Assembly (NCBI GenBank): GCA_023957385.1
Contig: JAMLGZ010000001.1
Location: 1,350,923-1,414,922, forward strand
Reading direction: 5' to 3'
DNA: 64,000 bases
Origin: Brumimicrobium sp.
Lineage (GTDB): Bacteria > Bacteroidota > Bacteroidia > Flavobacteriales_D > Crocinitomicaceae
A program made the position numbers and the translations under genes. The notes below the pieces were generated by a model, which worked only from the letters and a program-made list of their open reading frames with translations, did not search any database and was not told where the DNA came from. Positions 44,555 through 54,230 of the stretch are shown one piece after another. Position 1 is the stretch's first letter; every line of letters starts with the position of its first letter.

Positions 44555-46930
44555 ATGAAACAAAGATTAAATTTACTACTTACAGGCTTGACCTTCTTTA
44601 CCTATTTTCTATTCAATAGTTTTTCTTTGGCACAGTATCAGCGCCCTTTTGGTCCGTATGCACCTTGGAATATTGAAACTAAATATTTAGGAGTCCATCC
44701 TAATTCTGCCTATTATTCTCAATTGCTTTGGGATAATGCCACCCAGAATACACCGGGTGTTTTTAAGTTAAGTTTAGATCAATATACATATCCAGTTTAT
44801 GAAGTAACCAGTGGATTACAACAATATTTAGTTCAGTCTGGAAATCCATCTTGGGGAAATTTACATGGTAAGTATATTCCATTTGACCCGAATTGGTTAC
44901 CCGCTACAGGAACAGATGGGCAAATAATAATTCTTGACCCTGCTACGGGTAGAGAATGGGATTTATGGCAAGTGAATTTTGAAAATGATATTGTTCAAAT
45001 TAGTAATGGAAATCTTGTTCAAAATGGAGTTGGACCTGGTGATGGATCAGATCCGGGAAATTATTGGACCAAAGAAAATGGTTTTTCTTCCTCCAGAGGT
45101 TGTGGTATTCAGTATTTAGCAATGCTGGTAAGGCCTGAAGAAATAGAAGAAGGGATTATTCGTCATGCACTCTCCATGCCTATACGCAATACAGATGGAA
45201 CTGAATACGTATATCCTGCCACCAAATTGGAACATCCAGGTGCACCAGCAGGAGTGCCTGAAGGAATGCGTTTTGCGATTGATATTACAGATGAAGAGAT
45301 TGAGGAGTGGTTACTTACAGTTTCTCCTCATATTCGAAATGTAGCTAGAATTATTGCTGTTGCGCTTCGTGATTATGGTTGGTTTATTACGGATACAAGT
45401 GGCGATGCGCATTTGCAATTTGAACTTCGCTTTTCTGCACCAGAATGGGATGATTTTGATATGCAGCACGTAGTGGTTGGTTCCCGACAATACCCACGAG
45501 ATTTATTATGGGGCTTAATGACAGAAGATAATGTATATGCTCTAACCTATGATTATAATGGGATTAACCAAGTATGTGGTGGAGAGGAAGTTACACCGAT
45601 TTTCACTCATGTTGGTAGTAAGTGTTCTGGTGAAGTTTTTAGCTTACCTACTGTTTCTGAAAATGGCATTTCTGGTTCTTGGTCTCCAGCTCCTGATTTC
45701 TTTAATTCTACTGAATATACGTTCACTCCTGATGATATGACTTGTAAGAAGATAGCAAAGATGACTGTATTAATCGACCAAAACTTTACATATAGTGTAT
45801 CCAGCAATAATCCTACTTCCTGTAACTCTTCTAGTGGTTCAATCACTTTTACTGGATTAAGTCCTAATACCTCTTATTATGTTACTAGTAGTCAAGGCGA
45901 TGCAACAGCTTCATCCAATGGAAGTGGTGTTATCAATGTAACAAATCTTCCTGTAGGAGTTTATAGTGGAATTTCTCTTACAAAGGTAGGTGCAGGTGCT
46001 TGTACGGTGAATTATCCAAACATCATTACCTTGATAGCAAATAATTCACCTGCACTAACAGTAAGTTCTGACGTAACAATTTGTAAAGGAAATTCGACAA
46101 CTATTACAGCTAGTAATTATGGAGGAGCTTCTGTTTCTTGGGATAATGGCTTAGGAAGCGGTGCTTCACATTCAGTTTCACCTAATCATACTACTATTTA
46201 TACAGCCTCAGCTACGTCAGGTTCTTGTACGACGGAAAAGGCAGTTACAGTAACTGTGGAAAACGTGGTGACACCAACATTCACAATAGATTCAGAAATT
46301 TGTCAAGGAGTAACTCCAAATTTACCAACGAATTCAGAAAATGGTATATCAGGTAGTTGGGCTTTACTAACAGATAATGGAACTCAGTTGACTTATGAGT
46401 TCACCCCAACAGCAGGAATGTGCGCATCAACTGTTACGCAAACTATAAATCGTATAAATGTAAATATGGATTTGACTGTTTCTCAGAATGGGAATATTTT
46501 AGAAGCAAATGAAGTTGATGCTACTTATCAATGGGTGGATTGTAGTGATAATTCTGATGTAGTAGGTGCAACTTCACAACACTTTGAACCTCTAACTAGT
46601 GGTTCGTATAAGGTGATTTTAACATCTACTGTTTGTCCTAATATTACAGATGAAAGTAATTGTATCACTGTGGCTACGAGTGGATTGCAGAATGATTTAC
46701 TCAATCACGTGTTTATTTATCCAAATCCTACAAAAAATACGGTCTATATTTCTATACCAAAAGGATTAGCTATAACTTCTTGGATTATGAAAGATATACA
46801 AGGAAAAGTAGTTATGGATGAAAGTACCTCTGTCACTGAAATACATGTAGAATTATTGAGCAAAGGAATGTACTATCTTGAGCTTACTACAACACAAGGA
46901 GTTCTAGTTAAGAAATTAGTAAAAGAATGA
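44555..46930 (+). CDS. Secreted multidomain protein with T9SS type A sorting domain
   Basis: 791-residue exported protein with signal peptide to SLAQ (residue 27). The first 330 residues form a domain of a secreted family also seen in Actinobacteria, by my recollection, with RGCGIQYLAMLVRPEEIEEGIIRHALSM, PEGMRFAIDIT and ARIIAVALRDYGWFITDTSGD; its function is unknown. About 330-700 holds Cys-containing Ig-like units (CNSSSGSITFTGLSPNTSYYV; DVTICKGNSTTITASNYGG; TYQWVDCSDNSD). The final 75 residues are a type A domain (VFIYPNPTKNTVYISI ... SKGMYYLELTTTQG). A carbohydrate-related role is possible but unproven. Confidence 0.75.
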   Translation: MKQRLNLLLTGLTFFTYFLFNSFSLAQYQRPFGPYAPWNIETKYLGVHPNSAYYSQLLWDNATQNTPGVFKLSLDQYTYPVYEVTSGLQQYLVQSGNPSWGNLHGKYIPFDPNWLPATGTDGQIIILDPATGREWDLWQVNFENDIVQISNGNLVQNGVGPGDGSDPGNYWTKENGFSSSRGCGIQYLAMLVRPEEIEEGIIRHALSMPIRNTDGTEYVYPATKLEHPGAPAGVPEGMRFAIDITDEEIEEWLLTVSPHIRNVARIIAVALRDYGWFITDTSGDAHLQFELRFSAPEWDDFDMQHVVVGSRQYPRDLLWGLMTEDNVYALTYDYNGINQVCGGEEVTPIFTHVGSKCSGEVFSLPTVSENGISGSWSPAPDFFNSTEYTFTPDDMTCKKIAKMTVLIDQNFTYSVSSNNPTSCNSSSGSITFTGLSPNTSYYVTSSQGDATASSNGSGVINVTNLPVGVYSGISLTKVGAGACTVNYPNIITLIANNSPALTVSSDVTICKGNSTTITASNYGGASVSWDNGLGSGASHSVSPNHTTIYTASATSGSCTTEKAVTVTVENVVTPTFTIDSEICQGVTPNLPTNSENGISGSWALLTDNGTQLTYEFTPTAGMCASTVTQTINRINVNMDLTVSQNGNILEANEVDATYQWVDCSDNSDVVGATSQHFEPLTSGSYKVILTSTVCPNITDESNCITVATSGLQNDLLNHVFIYPNPTKNTVYISIPKGLAITSWIMKDIQGKVVMDESTSVTEIHVELLSKGMYYLELTTTQGVLVKKLVKE

Positions 46931-46944
46931 TTATGAGTTGAATG

Positions 46945-46958
46945 CCGATAGCTATCGG
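46945..46958. repeat. Perfect 14-bp intergenic palindrome
   Basis: CCGATAGCTATCGG lies in the 51-bp gap between two convergent genes. It lacks a T-run, so it is not a standard terminator. Its GC content contrasts with the surrounding sequence; it may be a copy of a dispersed short palindrome. Confidence 0.6.
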
Positions 46959-46981
46959 TATGAAAATGATAGCTTTCAATT

Positions 46982-48253
46982 TTACAAAGCTGGCAATACT
47001 TTCCCTGTTACTTCTCCAAAACCAATGCGTACACCATTTGCATTGCAATAACCGCGCATTGTAACAGTATCGTAGTCTTCGATGAAAGTACGTTGCTGTC
47101 CGTCATTTAATTGAATAGGTTCTTTTCCACTCCAAGAAATTTCTAACATGGAACCAAAAGACCCTTTTTCAGGTCCAGAAATAGTCCCTGATGCAAGCAT
47201 ATCACCACAACGAATATTACATCCGTTTACAGTATGATGAGCTAATTGTTGAGCCATATTCCAGTACATGTGCTTGTAATTACTTTTAGATACAATGGAT
47301 TCTGTACTATCTTTTGGAGTAATGGTAACTTCTAAAGCTATATCGTAATGACTACTTTCTTTATATTCTAAATAGGATAGTACTTTAGGTTCTTGAACGG
47401 GGCCTTCTGTTTTAAAAGGTTCTAAAGCATCCATTGTTACAATCCAAGGAGAAATAGATGTTCCCATATTTTTACCTAGGAATGGTCCAAGTGGTACATA
47501 TTCCCAGCTTTGAATATCACGAGCTGACCAATCATTCATAACACACATTCCAAAAATGTAGTCCATTGCTTCATCGGTAGAGATTGGGTGACCAAGAGGT
47601 TTGCCATCGTAGGTGATAAAAGCCATTTCAAGTTCGAAATCCATTCTTCGACAAGCTCCATAAATTGGATCTTGATCAGGGGCAGGCTTAATTTGCCCTT
47701 TTGGTCTGTAAATATCTTGTCCACTAACTATGATTGAACTTGCTCTACCATGATATCCAACAGGAAGCCATAGCCAGTTAGGTTGTAAGGCATTTTCTTT
47801 CCCTCTAAACATGATTCCTACGTTTTCGGCATGATCGCGTGAAGAATAGAAATCAGTATAATCGCCTACTTGTACTGGAAGCAGCATTTCTACTTCAGAA
47901 ATATCATGTAAAATTTGCTCCACATGATGTTGATTATTTGATAAGTCTTTATTTTCTGTACTAAATAGTTTGGACAATCTATTTCGTAAATCGCGTGTAG
48001 CAGATTTTCCTTTTTTCATGATGTTATTTAAAGCATTAGCTTTAAAATCATTCTCCTCAAATGGTAGATTTTGAAAGTAACCCAATACATATAAAGCATG
48101 TAGGTCAATTACTTTGTCGCCAATACGTGTCGCTACACGAGCGCTGTTCTTATCAGTTTTAAATATACCAAAAGGAATATTCTGTATTGGGAAGTCAGAA
48201 TTATTATCTACGTCTATCCATGATTTTAAGGAAGGATCATTTGCTTTTAACAT
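46982..48253 (-). CDS. fahA: Fumarylacetoacetase
   Basis: 423-residue enzyme that splits fumarylacetoacetate to fumarate and acetoacetate, the last step of tyrosine degradation. The N-terminal SH3-like domain (DFPIQNIPFGIFKT) precedes the catalytic domain: DFYSSRDHAENVGIMFRG with the Asp/His pair, GRASSIIVSGQDIYRPKGQ, DFELEMAFI (metal Glu), VMNDWSARDIQSWEYVPLGPFLGKNMGTSISPWIV, and DMLASGTISGPEKGSFGSMLE. No other tyrosine-catabolism gene is adjacent. Confidence 0.95.
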   Translation of the reverse strand: MLKANDPSLKSWIDVDNNSDFPIQNIPFGIFKTDKNSARVATRIGDKVIDLHALYVLGYFQNLPFEENDFKANALNNIMKKGKSATRDLRNRLSKLFSTENKDLSNNQHHVEQILHDISEVEMLLPVQVGDYTDFYSSRDHAENVGIMFRGKENALQPNWLWLPVGYHGRASSIIVSGQDIYRPKGQIKPAPDQDPIYGACRRMDFELEMAFITYDGKPLGHPISTDEAMDYIFGMCVMNDWSARDIQSWEYVPLGPFLGKNMGTSISPWIVTMDALEPFKTEGPVQEPKVLSYLEYKESSHYDIALEVTITPKDSTESIVSKSNYKHMYWNMAQQLAHHTVNGCNIRCGDMLASGTISGPEKGSFGSMLEISWSGKEPIQLNDGQQRTFIEDYDTVTMRGYCNANGVRIGFGEVTGKVLPAL

Positions 48254-48278
48254 GTTGTCTTTTTAAATTTTATGCTTA

Positions 48279-48286
48279 CAAATTTA
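48279..48286 (-). promoter_or_regulatory. -7 box of fahA
   Basis: TAAATTTG on the minus strand, 25 bases before the fahA start codon. Confidence 0.5.
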
Positions 48287-48328
48287 CAAAATATTTATGA
48301 ATAGCAGGCTTAGGAATTAATTCCATCA

Positions 48329-50113
48329 TTATTGTTTGTTTAGTTTCTGACTCCATTGCTTTCCATTGGAAGAAGTTACTGTAACAAAGTAAACTCCGCT
48401 TGATAAAGAAGAAACATCTATAAAGAACTGACGCTCATCTTCATAGATTTTGCCATCATAAAGAGGTTTTACTAATTCACCGGTGATAGCATAAATATCG
48501 ATTTTAACTTGTTCACCTTTTAAGTGATTAATCTTTAGAGAAGTAATGTCATGAGCAGGGTTTGGATAGAGAGAACTCAAGATGGTTTCTTCTTTTTCAG
48601 TTAAGGCAGCACTTGTAGAACCATCCCCAGTTACCACAAAATAATAATAACCATCAGGTGCTGTAATAGGGCGACTTTGTTGTTTGCCATTATTAGCTTC
48701 TGCATGGATGTAATAATATACAGTATCTCCTGGATTCAAATTCAGTAATTGTGCTTCCCAGATATGTTGTGCTGGGTCTATTAAACTCATAGTTTGCGTT
48801 ATAAATGGAAGAGAAGTATTTGTTGTATAATAGATTGTTGCTTGTGAGATCCCTGATTTATGCTGAATTCTAGCATCTAAAAATGCAGTATTTACTTCCG
48901 CCGAATCAATAGGCTGGTGAACTATCCATAAAGGATCTTGTACACCAATGGAATTAGTGATACAATGAATAGCTCCACCCAGTGAAATAATATTACTTCC
49001 TGAATTATCACAGTCAATTGGCACTATGTTGTACCCAGGCAGGTGCTCTTGTAAAATGCGCAAAGCAATGGTGTCATACTCTTGGCGATACGTAGGAACA
49101 ATATATGTTTTATTTACAAACACACCATTGGCATAAGTTCTATACGAAGCTCCTTGAGAAGGGTGTGTTCCATTGGTAGCTGGTGGCATCGGAATTCTAA
49201 CTACTTTGTATGGTGTTCCAAATGGAGTTGTAAAATTAGTTAGTACATACGCTAAATTATCTTCAATTTGTGGTCCATCGGATACGCCTAATGGATATTC
49301 ACCAACAAGTAACGTTTCCTCATCCAATAATTTCATGTGCATATCAATGTGATGAATACCATCATAAGGTAGTACGGTCATTTTAACAAACTCCGAAACT
49401 CCCATAAAATCATGCATGATTTGATCGATGTCATTTTCAGATTTGACAGTTACATTATATGGATTTCCAGGTTCATTTTCACTTAAGATTAGTTTAGAAG
49501 CCATAGCACGATTTAACCCATCCACCATAAAGTTTCCACCTGTATTAACTAAGTCAGTAGGTGCAGCTGTAGTTGAATACAGCGGAATATTGTATTGCTG
49601 TGCATAGAATTGTGGCATTACATCATCTTTAGGTCTTGGACGATTATATATCCATTCGACTAAGTAGAGAGAATCTACATCGTTTTTATAGACAGAAAAA
49701 GCACCAAAATCACGTATCCAGATTGAATTATTACCGGGTGCATAAAATTCTACATGCGTCAAATCGATACCTTGATTACTTAGATAATTTTGTGCTGAAG
49801 TTACATCGTTATTTGTATTGCAGAAGATAGCAACCTTACATTCATCTTTGGCAGCGTCAACTATTTGTGCAAGAATTGAAGAATAACCACTCCAACTAAT
49901 AACCAAATATTCTATCTCTTCCCATTCTGCCTGAGTTCTAACATTATCTGTTGGGGCAGTGGTGTTTCCATAGGCTCGTTGAGTTCTACTTGGACTTACA
50001 TAATTAGGTAATGCTAATTTTTCTTCGGGAGTTAAACCTCTTGGAAGTTCTGTTTGTGAAAATGCGCTTGAAACAAATAGTAAAAGAGAAAAATAGAATA
50101 GCTGTTTCATCAT
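48329..50113 (-). CDS. T9SS-exported peptidylarginine deiminase family protein
   Basis: About 594-residue secreted protein with signal peptide MKQLFYFSLLLFVSSAFSQ; the frame extends 16 codons upstream without one. The agmatine/peptidylarginine deiminase domain covers about 25-430. WIRDFGAF (Asp near 135), HHIDMHMKLLD (His 255, Asp 257) and GGAIHCITNS (Cys 384) match the Asp, His-x-Asp, Cys catalytic layout of Porphyromonas PPAD. An Ig/Fn3-like segment and a type A sorting domain (SSLYPNPAHDITSLKI ... SSGVYFVTVTSSNG) follow, as in PPAD. It probably deiminates arginine in peptides outside the cell; free agmatine is less likely for an exported enzyme. Confidence 0.88.
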   Translation of the reverse strand: MMKQLFYFSLLLFVSSAFSQTELPRGLTPEEKLALPNYVSPSRTQRAYGNTTAPTDNVRTQAEWEEIEYLVISWSGYSSILAQIVDAAKDECKVAIFCNTNNDVTSAQNYLSNQGIDLTHVEFYAPGNNSIWIRDFGAFSVYKNDVDSLYLVEWIYNRPRPKDDVMPQFYAQQYNIPLYSTTAAPTDLVNTGGNFMVDGLNRAMASKLILSENEPGNPYNVTVKSENDIDQIMHDFMGVSEFVKMTVLPYDGIHHIDMHMKLLDEETLLVGEYPLGVSDGPQIEDNLAYVLTNFTTPFGTPYKVVRIPMPPATNGTHPSQGASYRTYANGVFVNKTYIVPTYRQEYDTIALRILQEHLPGYNIVPIDCDNSGSNIISLGGAIHCITNSIGVQDPLWIVHQPIDSAEVNTAFLDARIQHKSGISQATIYYTTNTSLPFITQTMSLIDPAQHIWEAQLLNLNPGDTVYYYIHAEANNGKQQSRPITAPDGYYYFVVTGDGSTSAALTEKEETILSSLYPNPAHDITSLKINHLKGEQVKIDIYAITGELVKPLYDGKIYEDERQFFIDVSSLSSGVYFVTVTSSNGKQWSQKLNKQ

Positions 50114-50229
50114 GGTTTCTTGTTTAGAGAATAAATGTAGAAATTTTTTATAAGACCTCAAAATAGAGAATAAAAATATGTTTGAAGAACTTTTTTACTC
50201 ATTCGTTTAGACAATCCAATGAAACTCTA

Positions 50230-50237
50230 TACCTTTG
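50230..50237 (+). promoter_or_regulatory. -7 box of rimO
   Basis: TACCTTTG ends only 4 bases before the rimO ATG at 50242. Transcription would start at or next to the start codon. Confidence 0.6.
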
Positions 50238-50241
50238 CACC

Positions 50242-51555
50242 ATGAAAACAAAAACGCTGAAAAAAAATAAGGTAAACGTAGTTACTTTAGGATGTTCTAA
50301 GAATGTGTTTGATTCAGAGGTGTTGATGGCACAATTGAAGGCTAATAAATTTGAAGTGGAACACGAAGCGAAACAAGATGATTCAGAAATAGTAATCATC
50401 AATACGTGTGGTTTTATCGATAATGCTAAACAAGAATCTATAGATACTATCTTACGCTTTGTAGAAGCAAAAAAAGATGGTCAAGTGGATAAACTCTATG
50501 TGATGGGGTGTTTGTCTCAACGTTATAGAGATGATTTAGAAAAAGAAATTCCTGAAGTGGATGCCTTTTTTGGAACGCGTGAATTGCAGCGTATCTTAAA
50601 AACCTTAAAAGCTGATTATAAACATGAATTGGTTGGTGAACGTTTGTTAACTACTCCTTCGCATTTTGCTTATTTTAAGATTTCAGAAGGATGTAGCCGT
50701 CACTGCTCTTTTTGTGCAATTCCTTTGATGAGAGGAAAACATGAATCTGTTCCAATGGAAGATTTAGTTACTCGCGCAAAAGGATTGGCTGCACAAGGCG
50801 TAAAAGAATTAATTTTAATTGCGCAAGACCTTACTTTTTACGGCTTGGATCTATATAAGAAGCGTAATCTTGCTGAATTACTTGAGAAATTAGTAGAGGT
50901 TGAAGGAATTGATTGGATACGTTTACACTATGCCTTCCCAACAGGGTTCCCTATGGATGTTTTAGATGTAATTAACAAGCATCCTAAAATTTGCAAATAT
51001 TTGGACATGCCTTTGCAACATGCTTCTACTAAAATACTAACAGCAATGCGTCGTGGTACTACGCGTGAAAAAACAGATAAATTGGTAGATGAAATAAGAG
51101 CAAAAGTTCCTGGAATTGCTATACGCTCTACTTTAATCGTTGGGTATCCGGGCGAAACAGAAGAGGATTTCCAAGAGATGTATGACTGGGTAGCAGAGAA
51201 GAAATTTGAACGCTTGGGTGTTTTTACATATTCCCATGAAGAAGATACGCATGCGCATCAATTTGAAGATGATGTTCCTGCTAAAGTTAAACAAGATCGT
51301 GCAGATGCCATTATGGAACTACAAGCAGGTATCAGTTACGAATTGAATCAGAGATATGTTGGAAAAGTAATGAATGTGTTGTTTGATAGAGTAGAAAGTG
51401 GATATTTTATAGGTAGAACAGAATTTGACTCACCCGAAGTTGATAATGAAGTATTGGTTACTGTGAAAGATAATTATGTGCGTATCGGAGATTTTGCACC
51501 TATCCTTATCACTCATGCAGATCACTATGATTTGTATGGAAAAGTAGCAGAGTAA
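50242..51555 (+). CDS. rimO: Ribosomal protein S12 methylthiotransferase
   Basis: 437-residue radical-SAM enzyme that methylthiolates an Asp of ribosomal protein S12. The N-terminal UPF0004 domain binds one cluster through TLGCSKNVFDSE, NTCGFIDNAK and MGCLSQRY. The radical-SAM cluster is in SEGCSRHCSFCAIPLMRGKH. The C-terminal TRAM domain covers about 375-437. CSKN and SIP-type SAM features favour RimO over MiaB. The longer frame (from 50182) lies upstream of the -7 box, so ATG 50242 is chosen. Confidence 0.95.
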   Translation: MKTKTLKKNKVNVVTLGCSKNVFDSEVLMAQLKANKFEVEHEAKQDDSEIVIINTCGFIDNAKQESIDTILRFVEAKKDGQVDKLYVMGCLSQRYRDDLEKEIPEVDAFFGTRELQRILKTLKADYKHELVGERLLTTPSHFAYFKISEGCSRHCSFCAIPLMRGKHESVPMEDLVTRAKGLAAQGVKELILIAQDLTFYGLDLYKKRNLAELLEKLVEVEGIDWIRLHYAFPTGFPMDVLDVINKHPKICKYLDMPLQHASTKILTAMRRGTTREKTDKLVDEIRAKVPGIAIRSTLIVGYPGETEEDFQEMYDWVAEKKFERLGVFTYSHEEDTHAHQFEDDVPAKVKQDRADAIMELQAGISYELNQRYVGKVMNVLFDRVESGYFIGRTEFDSPEVDNEVLVTVKDNYVRIGDFAPILITHADHYDLYGKVAE

Positions 51556-51560
51556 CTTAA

Positions 51561-52649
51561 TTACTTTTTTTTCTTTTTATTTCCTAAGTTGGTATAGCTT
51601 ACACCCTTATATTTTGTAGGCTTTGTCTTCTTTTTAGACTTTTCTTTTTCTTGTGTTGCTGGCGTATTTCCTTGGTCATTAGGAAGAGCAACTTTGTGTT
51701 GGTTGCTTCCAGCAGGAGTGTTTACATCAGAAGGATCTTCCCATTTATCTTTTACAGGTATATTTATGACTGTATCATTTTCAGCATCATACGCTTTTAG
51801 GTTAAGATTTTTTGATTTTTCATCGTTGATTGCAACGACATCTTCTTCTAATTCCCATTGTGAACCATTCCATTTATATGCGTCGTATGATAAATCAGGA
51901 ACATAAAATTCTCGAAATTCTTTAAATTTTGGGACTTCGGGAGTAAGATGGTCCATAATAATTTTATTTCGACTTTTGTCATAACGCATAGACATGGTAG
52001 CGCGTGCTGAATATTCGAATAAAACACGTTTGGCGCTCGTGTTTTCATTCTTAAAAAGAGGAAAGCCAAGGCTAGGTATTTTTCCTGTAAAATAAAGTAC
52101 GTCTAAGAATTTGATAGCACTCTTGGCATTATTAGCATCATAACCTAATAAGGTATAATAAGTTTTATTTCCTTTCTTTACATCAACAATATCATAATAC
52201 AAGGCGCCATACCAATTATTCGGACCAACGGTTTCATACATAAGCATTTTGAGAGGGTCTCCACCTTTTTGCAGTTCTGTAATAGTGATAGTTCCTCTTT
52301 TGTTATCCTTTTTTAAAATAAACGCACAATAATTGTTGGTTAAGTCAGCTTGATATTGAATGTTCCAAGAAAAGATACGTACTAATTTGTCTTGAGAATA
52401 TATTTTCCCAATAGAGGTAAGAGAGGTAAAAGGATAGTAGAAAGCACTATCAATGGCGATAGTTTTTGCAAATTCTGCACGAAAAATTTCATTTGCTTCA
52501 TCAATTTTAGTATCATCTTTCGTATTTCGTAAATCAGTTAAAAGAGAAGACAATACTTCTTCTTGTTGAGCCAATAGCTGAGAATTACTTTGCGTAAATC
52601 CAGGTAAGACCACAAAAAATGAAATGATAAATGCAAACAATACTTTCAT
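51561..52649 (-). CDS. Conserved secreted protein of unknown function
   Basis: 362-residue exported protein with signal peptide to GFTQ (residue 19). The middle (about 60-260) has a beta-rich pattern typical of conserved Bacteroidota proteins of unknown function (LVRIFSWNIQYQADLTNNYCAFI; YYTLLGYDANNAKSAIKFLDVL). The last 60 residues are low-complexity and very basic (KEKSKKKTKPTKYKG ... GNKKKKK). No catalytic motif is recognised. It converges with rimO, with 5 bases between stops. Confidence 0.75.
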   Translation of the reverse strand: MKVLFAFIISFFVVLPGFTQSNSQLLAQQEEVLSSLLTDLRNTKDDTKIDEANEIFRAEFAKTIAIDSAFYYPFTSLTSIGKIYSQDKLVRIFSWNIQYQADLTNNYCAFILKKDNKRGTITITELQKGGDPLKMLMYETVGPNNWYGALYYDIVDVKKGNKTYYTLLGYDANNAKSAIKFLDVLYFTGKIPSLGFPLFKNENTSAKRVLFEYSARATMSMRYDKSRNKIIMDHLTPEVPKFKEFREFYVPDLSYDAYKWNGSQWELEEDVVAINDEKSKNLNLKAYDAENDTVINIPVKDKWEDPSDVNTPAGSNQHKVALPNDQGNTPATQEKEKSKKKTKPTKYKGVSYTNLGNKKKKK

Positions 52650-52728
52650 ACCTATAATAACGTTAAGAAGCCTTGGATGTTACGTGCTTCTCTAGTTTTA
52701 TTTTCAAATACCGCACCAAAGAGAATCT

Positions 52729-54198
52729 TTAGTTGAACCATTCTTCAACCAATTGTTTCTCTTTTTGTGTATCATCTTTATGCTTAAACTCGTTGCTGTG
52801 AGGATTGTGAATGTAGTCCTTTCCCCATTCGGCATGATGTTCAGATATTTCGTTTAATGCATGTATGATATGATCTACTTCTTCATCAGTTGTGGTTGGG
52901 TGTATTGAAATACGAATCCAACCTGGTTTATTGACCAAATTTCCCTGATCAATCTGATTAGTTATTTGATGGGATTTATTTTGTTCCATCTCAAATAAGA
53001 TATGTCCATACGTACCAGCACAAGAGCAACCTCCACGACTTTGAATTCCAAACTTGTCATTTAATAATTTAACACCTAAGTTATAATGTAAACCGTCTAT
53101 ATTAAAAGACAAAACACCTAGGCGATGCTCGATATTCCCAGCTAATAAATGCAGTCCTTTTACAGCTTTCATTTTTGGTATTAGGGTATGAAGAATTTCT
53201 TCTTCTCGGTGGAGTATATTTTCAATACCCATTTCCTCTTTTAGTTTTATGCAAAGTGCAGTTTGAATAGTTTGTAGGAAAGGGGGAGTACCACCATCTT
53301 CTCGATCTTCAATATCATCTACATAATGATGCTCTTTCCAAGGATTTGTCCACTTTACCGTACCTCCTCCAGGATTGTCTGGAACGCTGTTGTGATAAAG
53401 ATTTGCATTAAAAACTACTACTCCAGCCGTTCCTGGTCCACCCAAAAATTTATGCGGTGCAAGGAAAATAGCATCCAAATATTGCAGCGGATTCTCAGGG
53501 TGCATATCAATTTTCACATAAGGACCCGAGCAAGCAAAATCTACAAAGCAATATCCACCATTTTGATGCATTAACTCTGCAATTTGATGGTAGGGAGTAG
53601 TTATGCCTGTAACGTTTGAACAAGCAGTTACAGAAGCGTATTTTACTTTTCTGTCTTTGTATTTCACCAATAAAGATTTTAGACTTTCTAAATCTACCAA
53701 ACCTTCGCTTGTTGGTTGTATCCATTCTAAATCACAGATGGTTTCTAGCCAAGAGGTTTGGTTAGAATGATGTTCCATGTGTGTGATAAATACAATGGGT
53801 TTATCATTTGACTCAAGTTTTATAAATTTTGACAATTGTTCAGGGGCGCGCAAGCCCAAGATACGTTGGAACTTTGTGATTACTCCAGTCATGCCTGAAC
53901 CGAATGAAATGATTCGATCATCTGAACAAGCATTCACATGGTCTTTAATGATGTGACGTGCTTTGTGATACGCTAAGGTCATCATGGTGCCTGTAACGGA
54001 GGTCTCCGTGTGTGGATTTGCTACAAACGCGCCAAATTGATGACTTAATTTGTCTTCGATAGGTTTATACAATCTACCACTGGCAGTCCAATCTGTATAA
54101 ACAATACGTTTTTCTTCAGTACCATTATGAAATTTCTGATTGATTCCTATGATGTTGTTTCTAAACGGTTCAAAATATTTTTCTAACTCTGATTTCAT
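52729..54198 (-). CDS. Class V aminotransferase / cysteine desulfurase-like protein
   Basis: 489-residue PLP enzyme of fold type I, class V. VYTDWTASGRLYKPIE is the N-terminal substrate region. FITHMEHHSNQTSWLE carries the PLP-stacking His, CFVDFACSGPYVKIDM is the Asp region (D-x-A), and LAPHKFLGGPGTAGVVVF holds the Schiff-base Lys. RGGCSCAGTYGH has a Cys where cysteine desulfurases keep their persulfide-carrying residue, though the surrounding sequence is divergent. The family is common in Bacteroidota; the substrate is uncertain (cysteine or another amino acid). Confidence 0.82.
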   Translation of the reverse strand: MKSELEKYFEPFRNNIIGINQKFHNGTEEKRIVYTDWTASGRLYKPIEDKLSHQFGAFVANPHTETSVTGTMMTLAYHKARHIIKDHVNACSDDRIISFGSGMTGVITKFQRILGLRAPEQLSKFIKLESNDKPIVFITHMEHHSNQTSWLETICDLEWIQPTSEGLVDLESLKSLLVKYKDRKVKYASVTACSNVTGITTPYHQIAELMHQNGGYCFVDFACSGPYVKIDMHPENPLQYLDAIFLAPHKFLGGPGTAGVVVFNANLYHNSVPDNPGGGTVKWTNPWKEHHYVDDIEDREDGGTPPFLQTIQTALCIKLKEEMGIENILHREEEILHTLIPKMKAVKGLHLLAGNIEHRLGVLSFNIDGLHYNLGVKLLNDKFGIQSRGGCSCAGTYGHILFEMEQNKSHQITNQIDQGNLVNKPGWIRISIHPTTTDEEVDHIIHALNEISEHHAEWGKDYIHNPHSNEFKHKDDTQKEKQLVEEWFN

Positions 54199-54230
54199 AC
54201 TAATATAACAGCCCTTTAGGGTGATATTTG

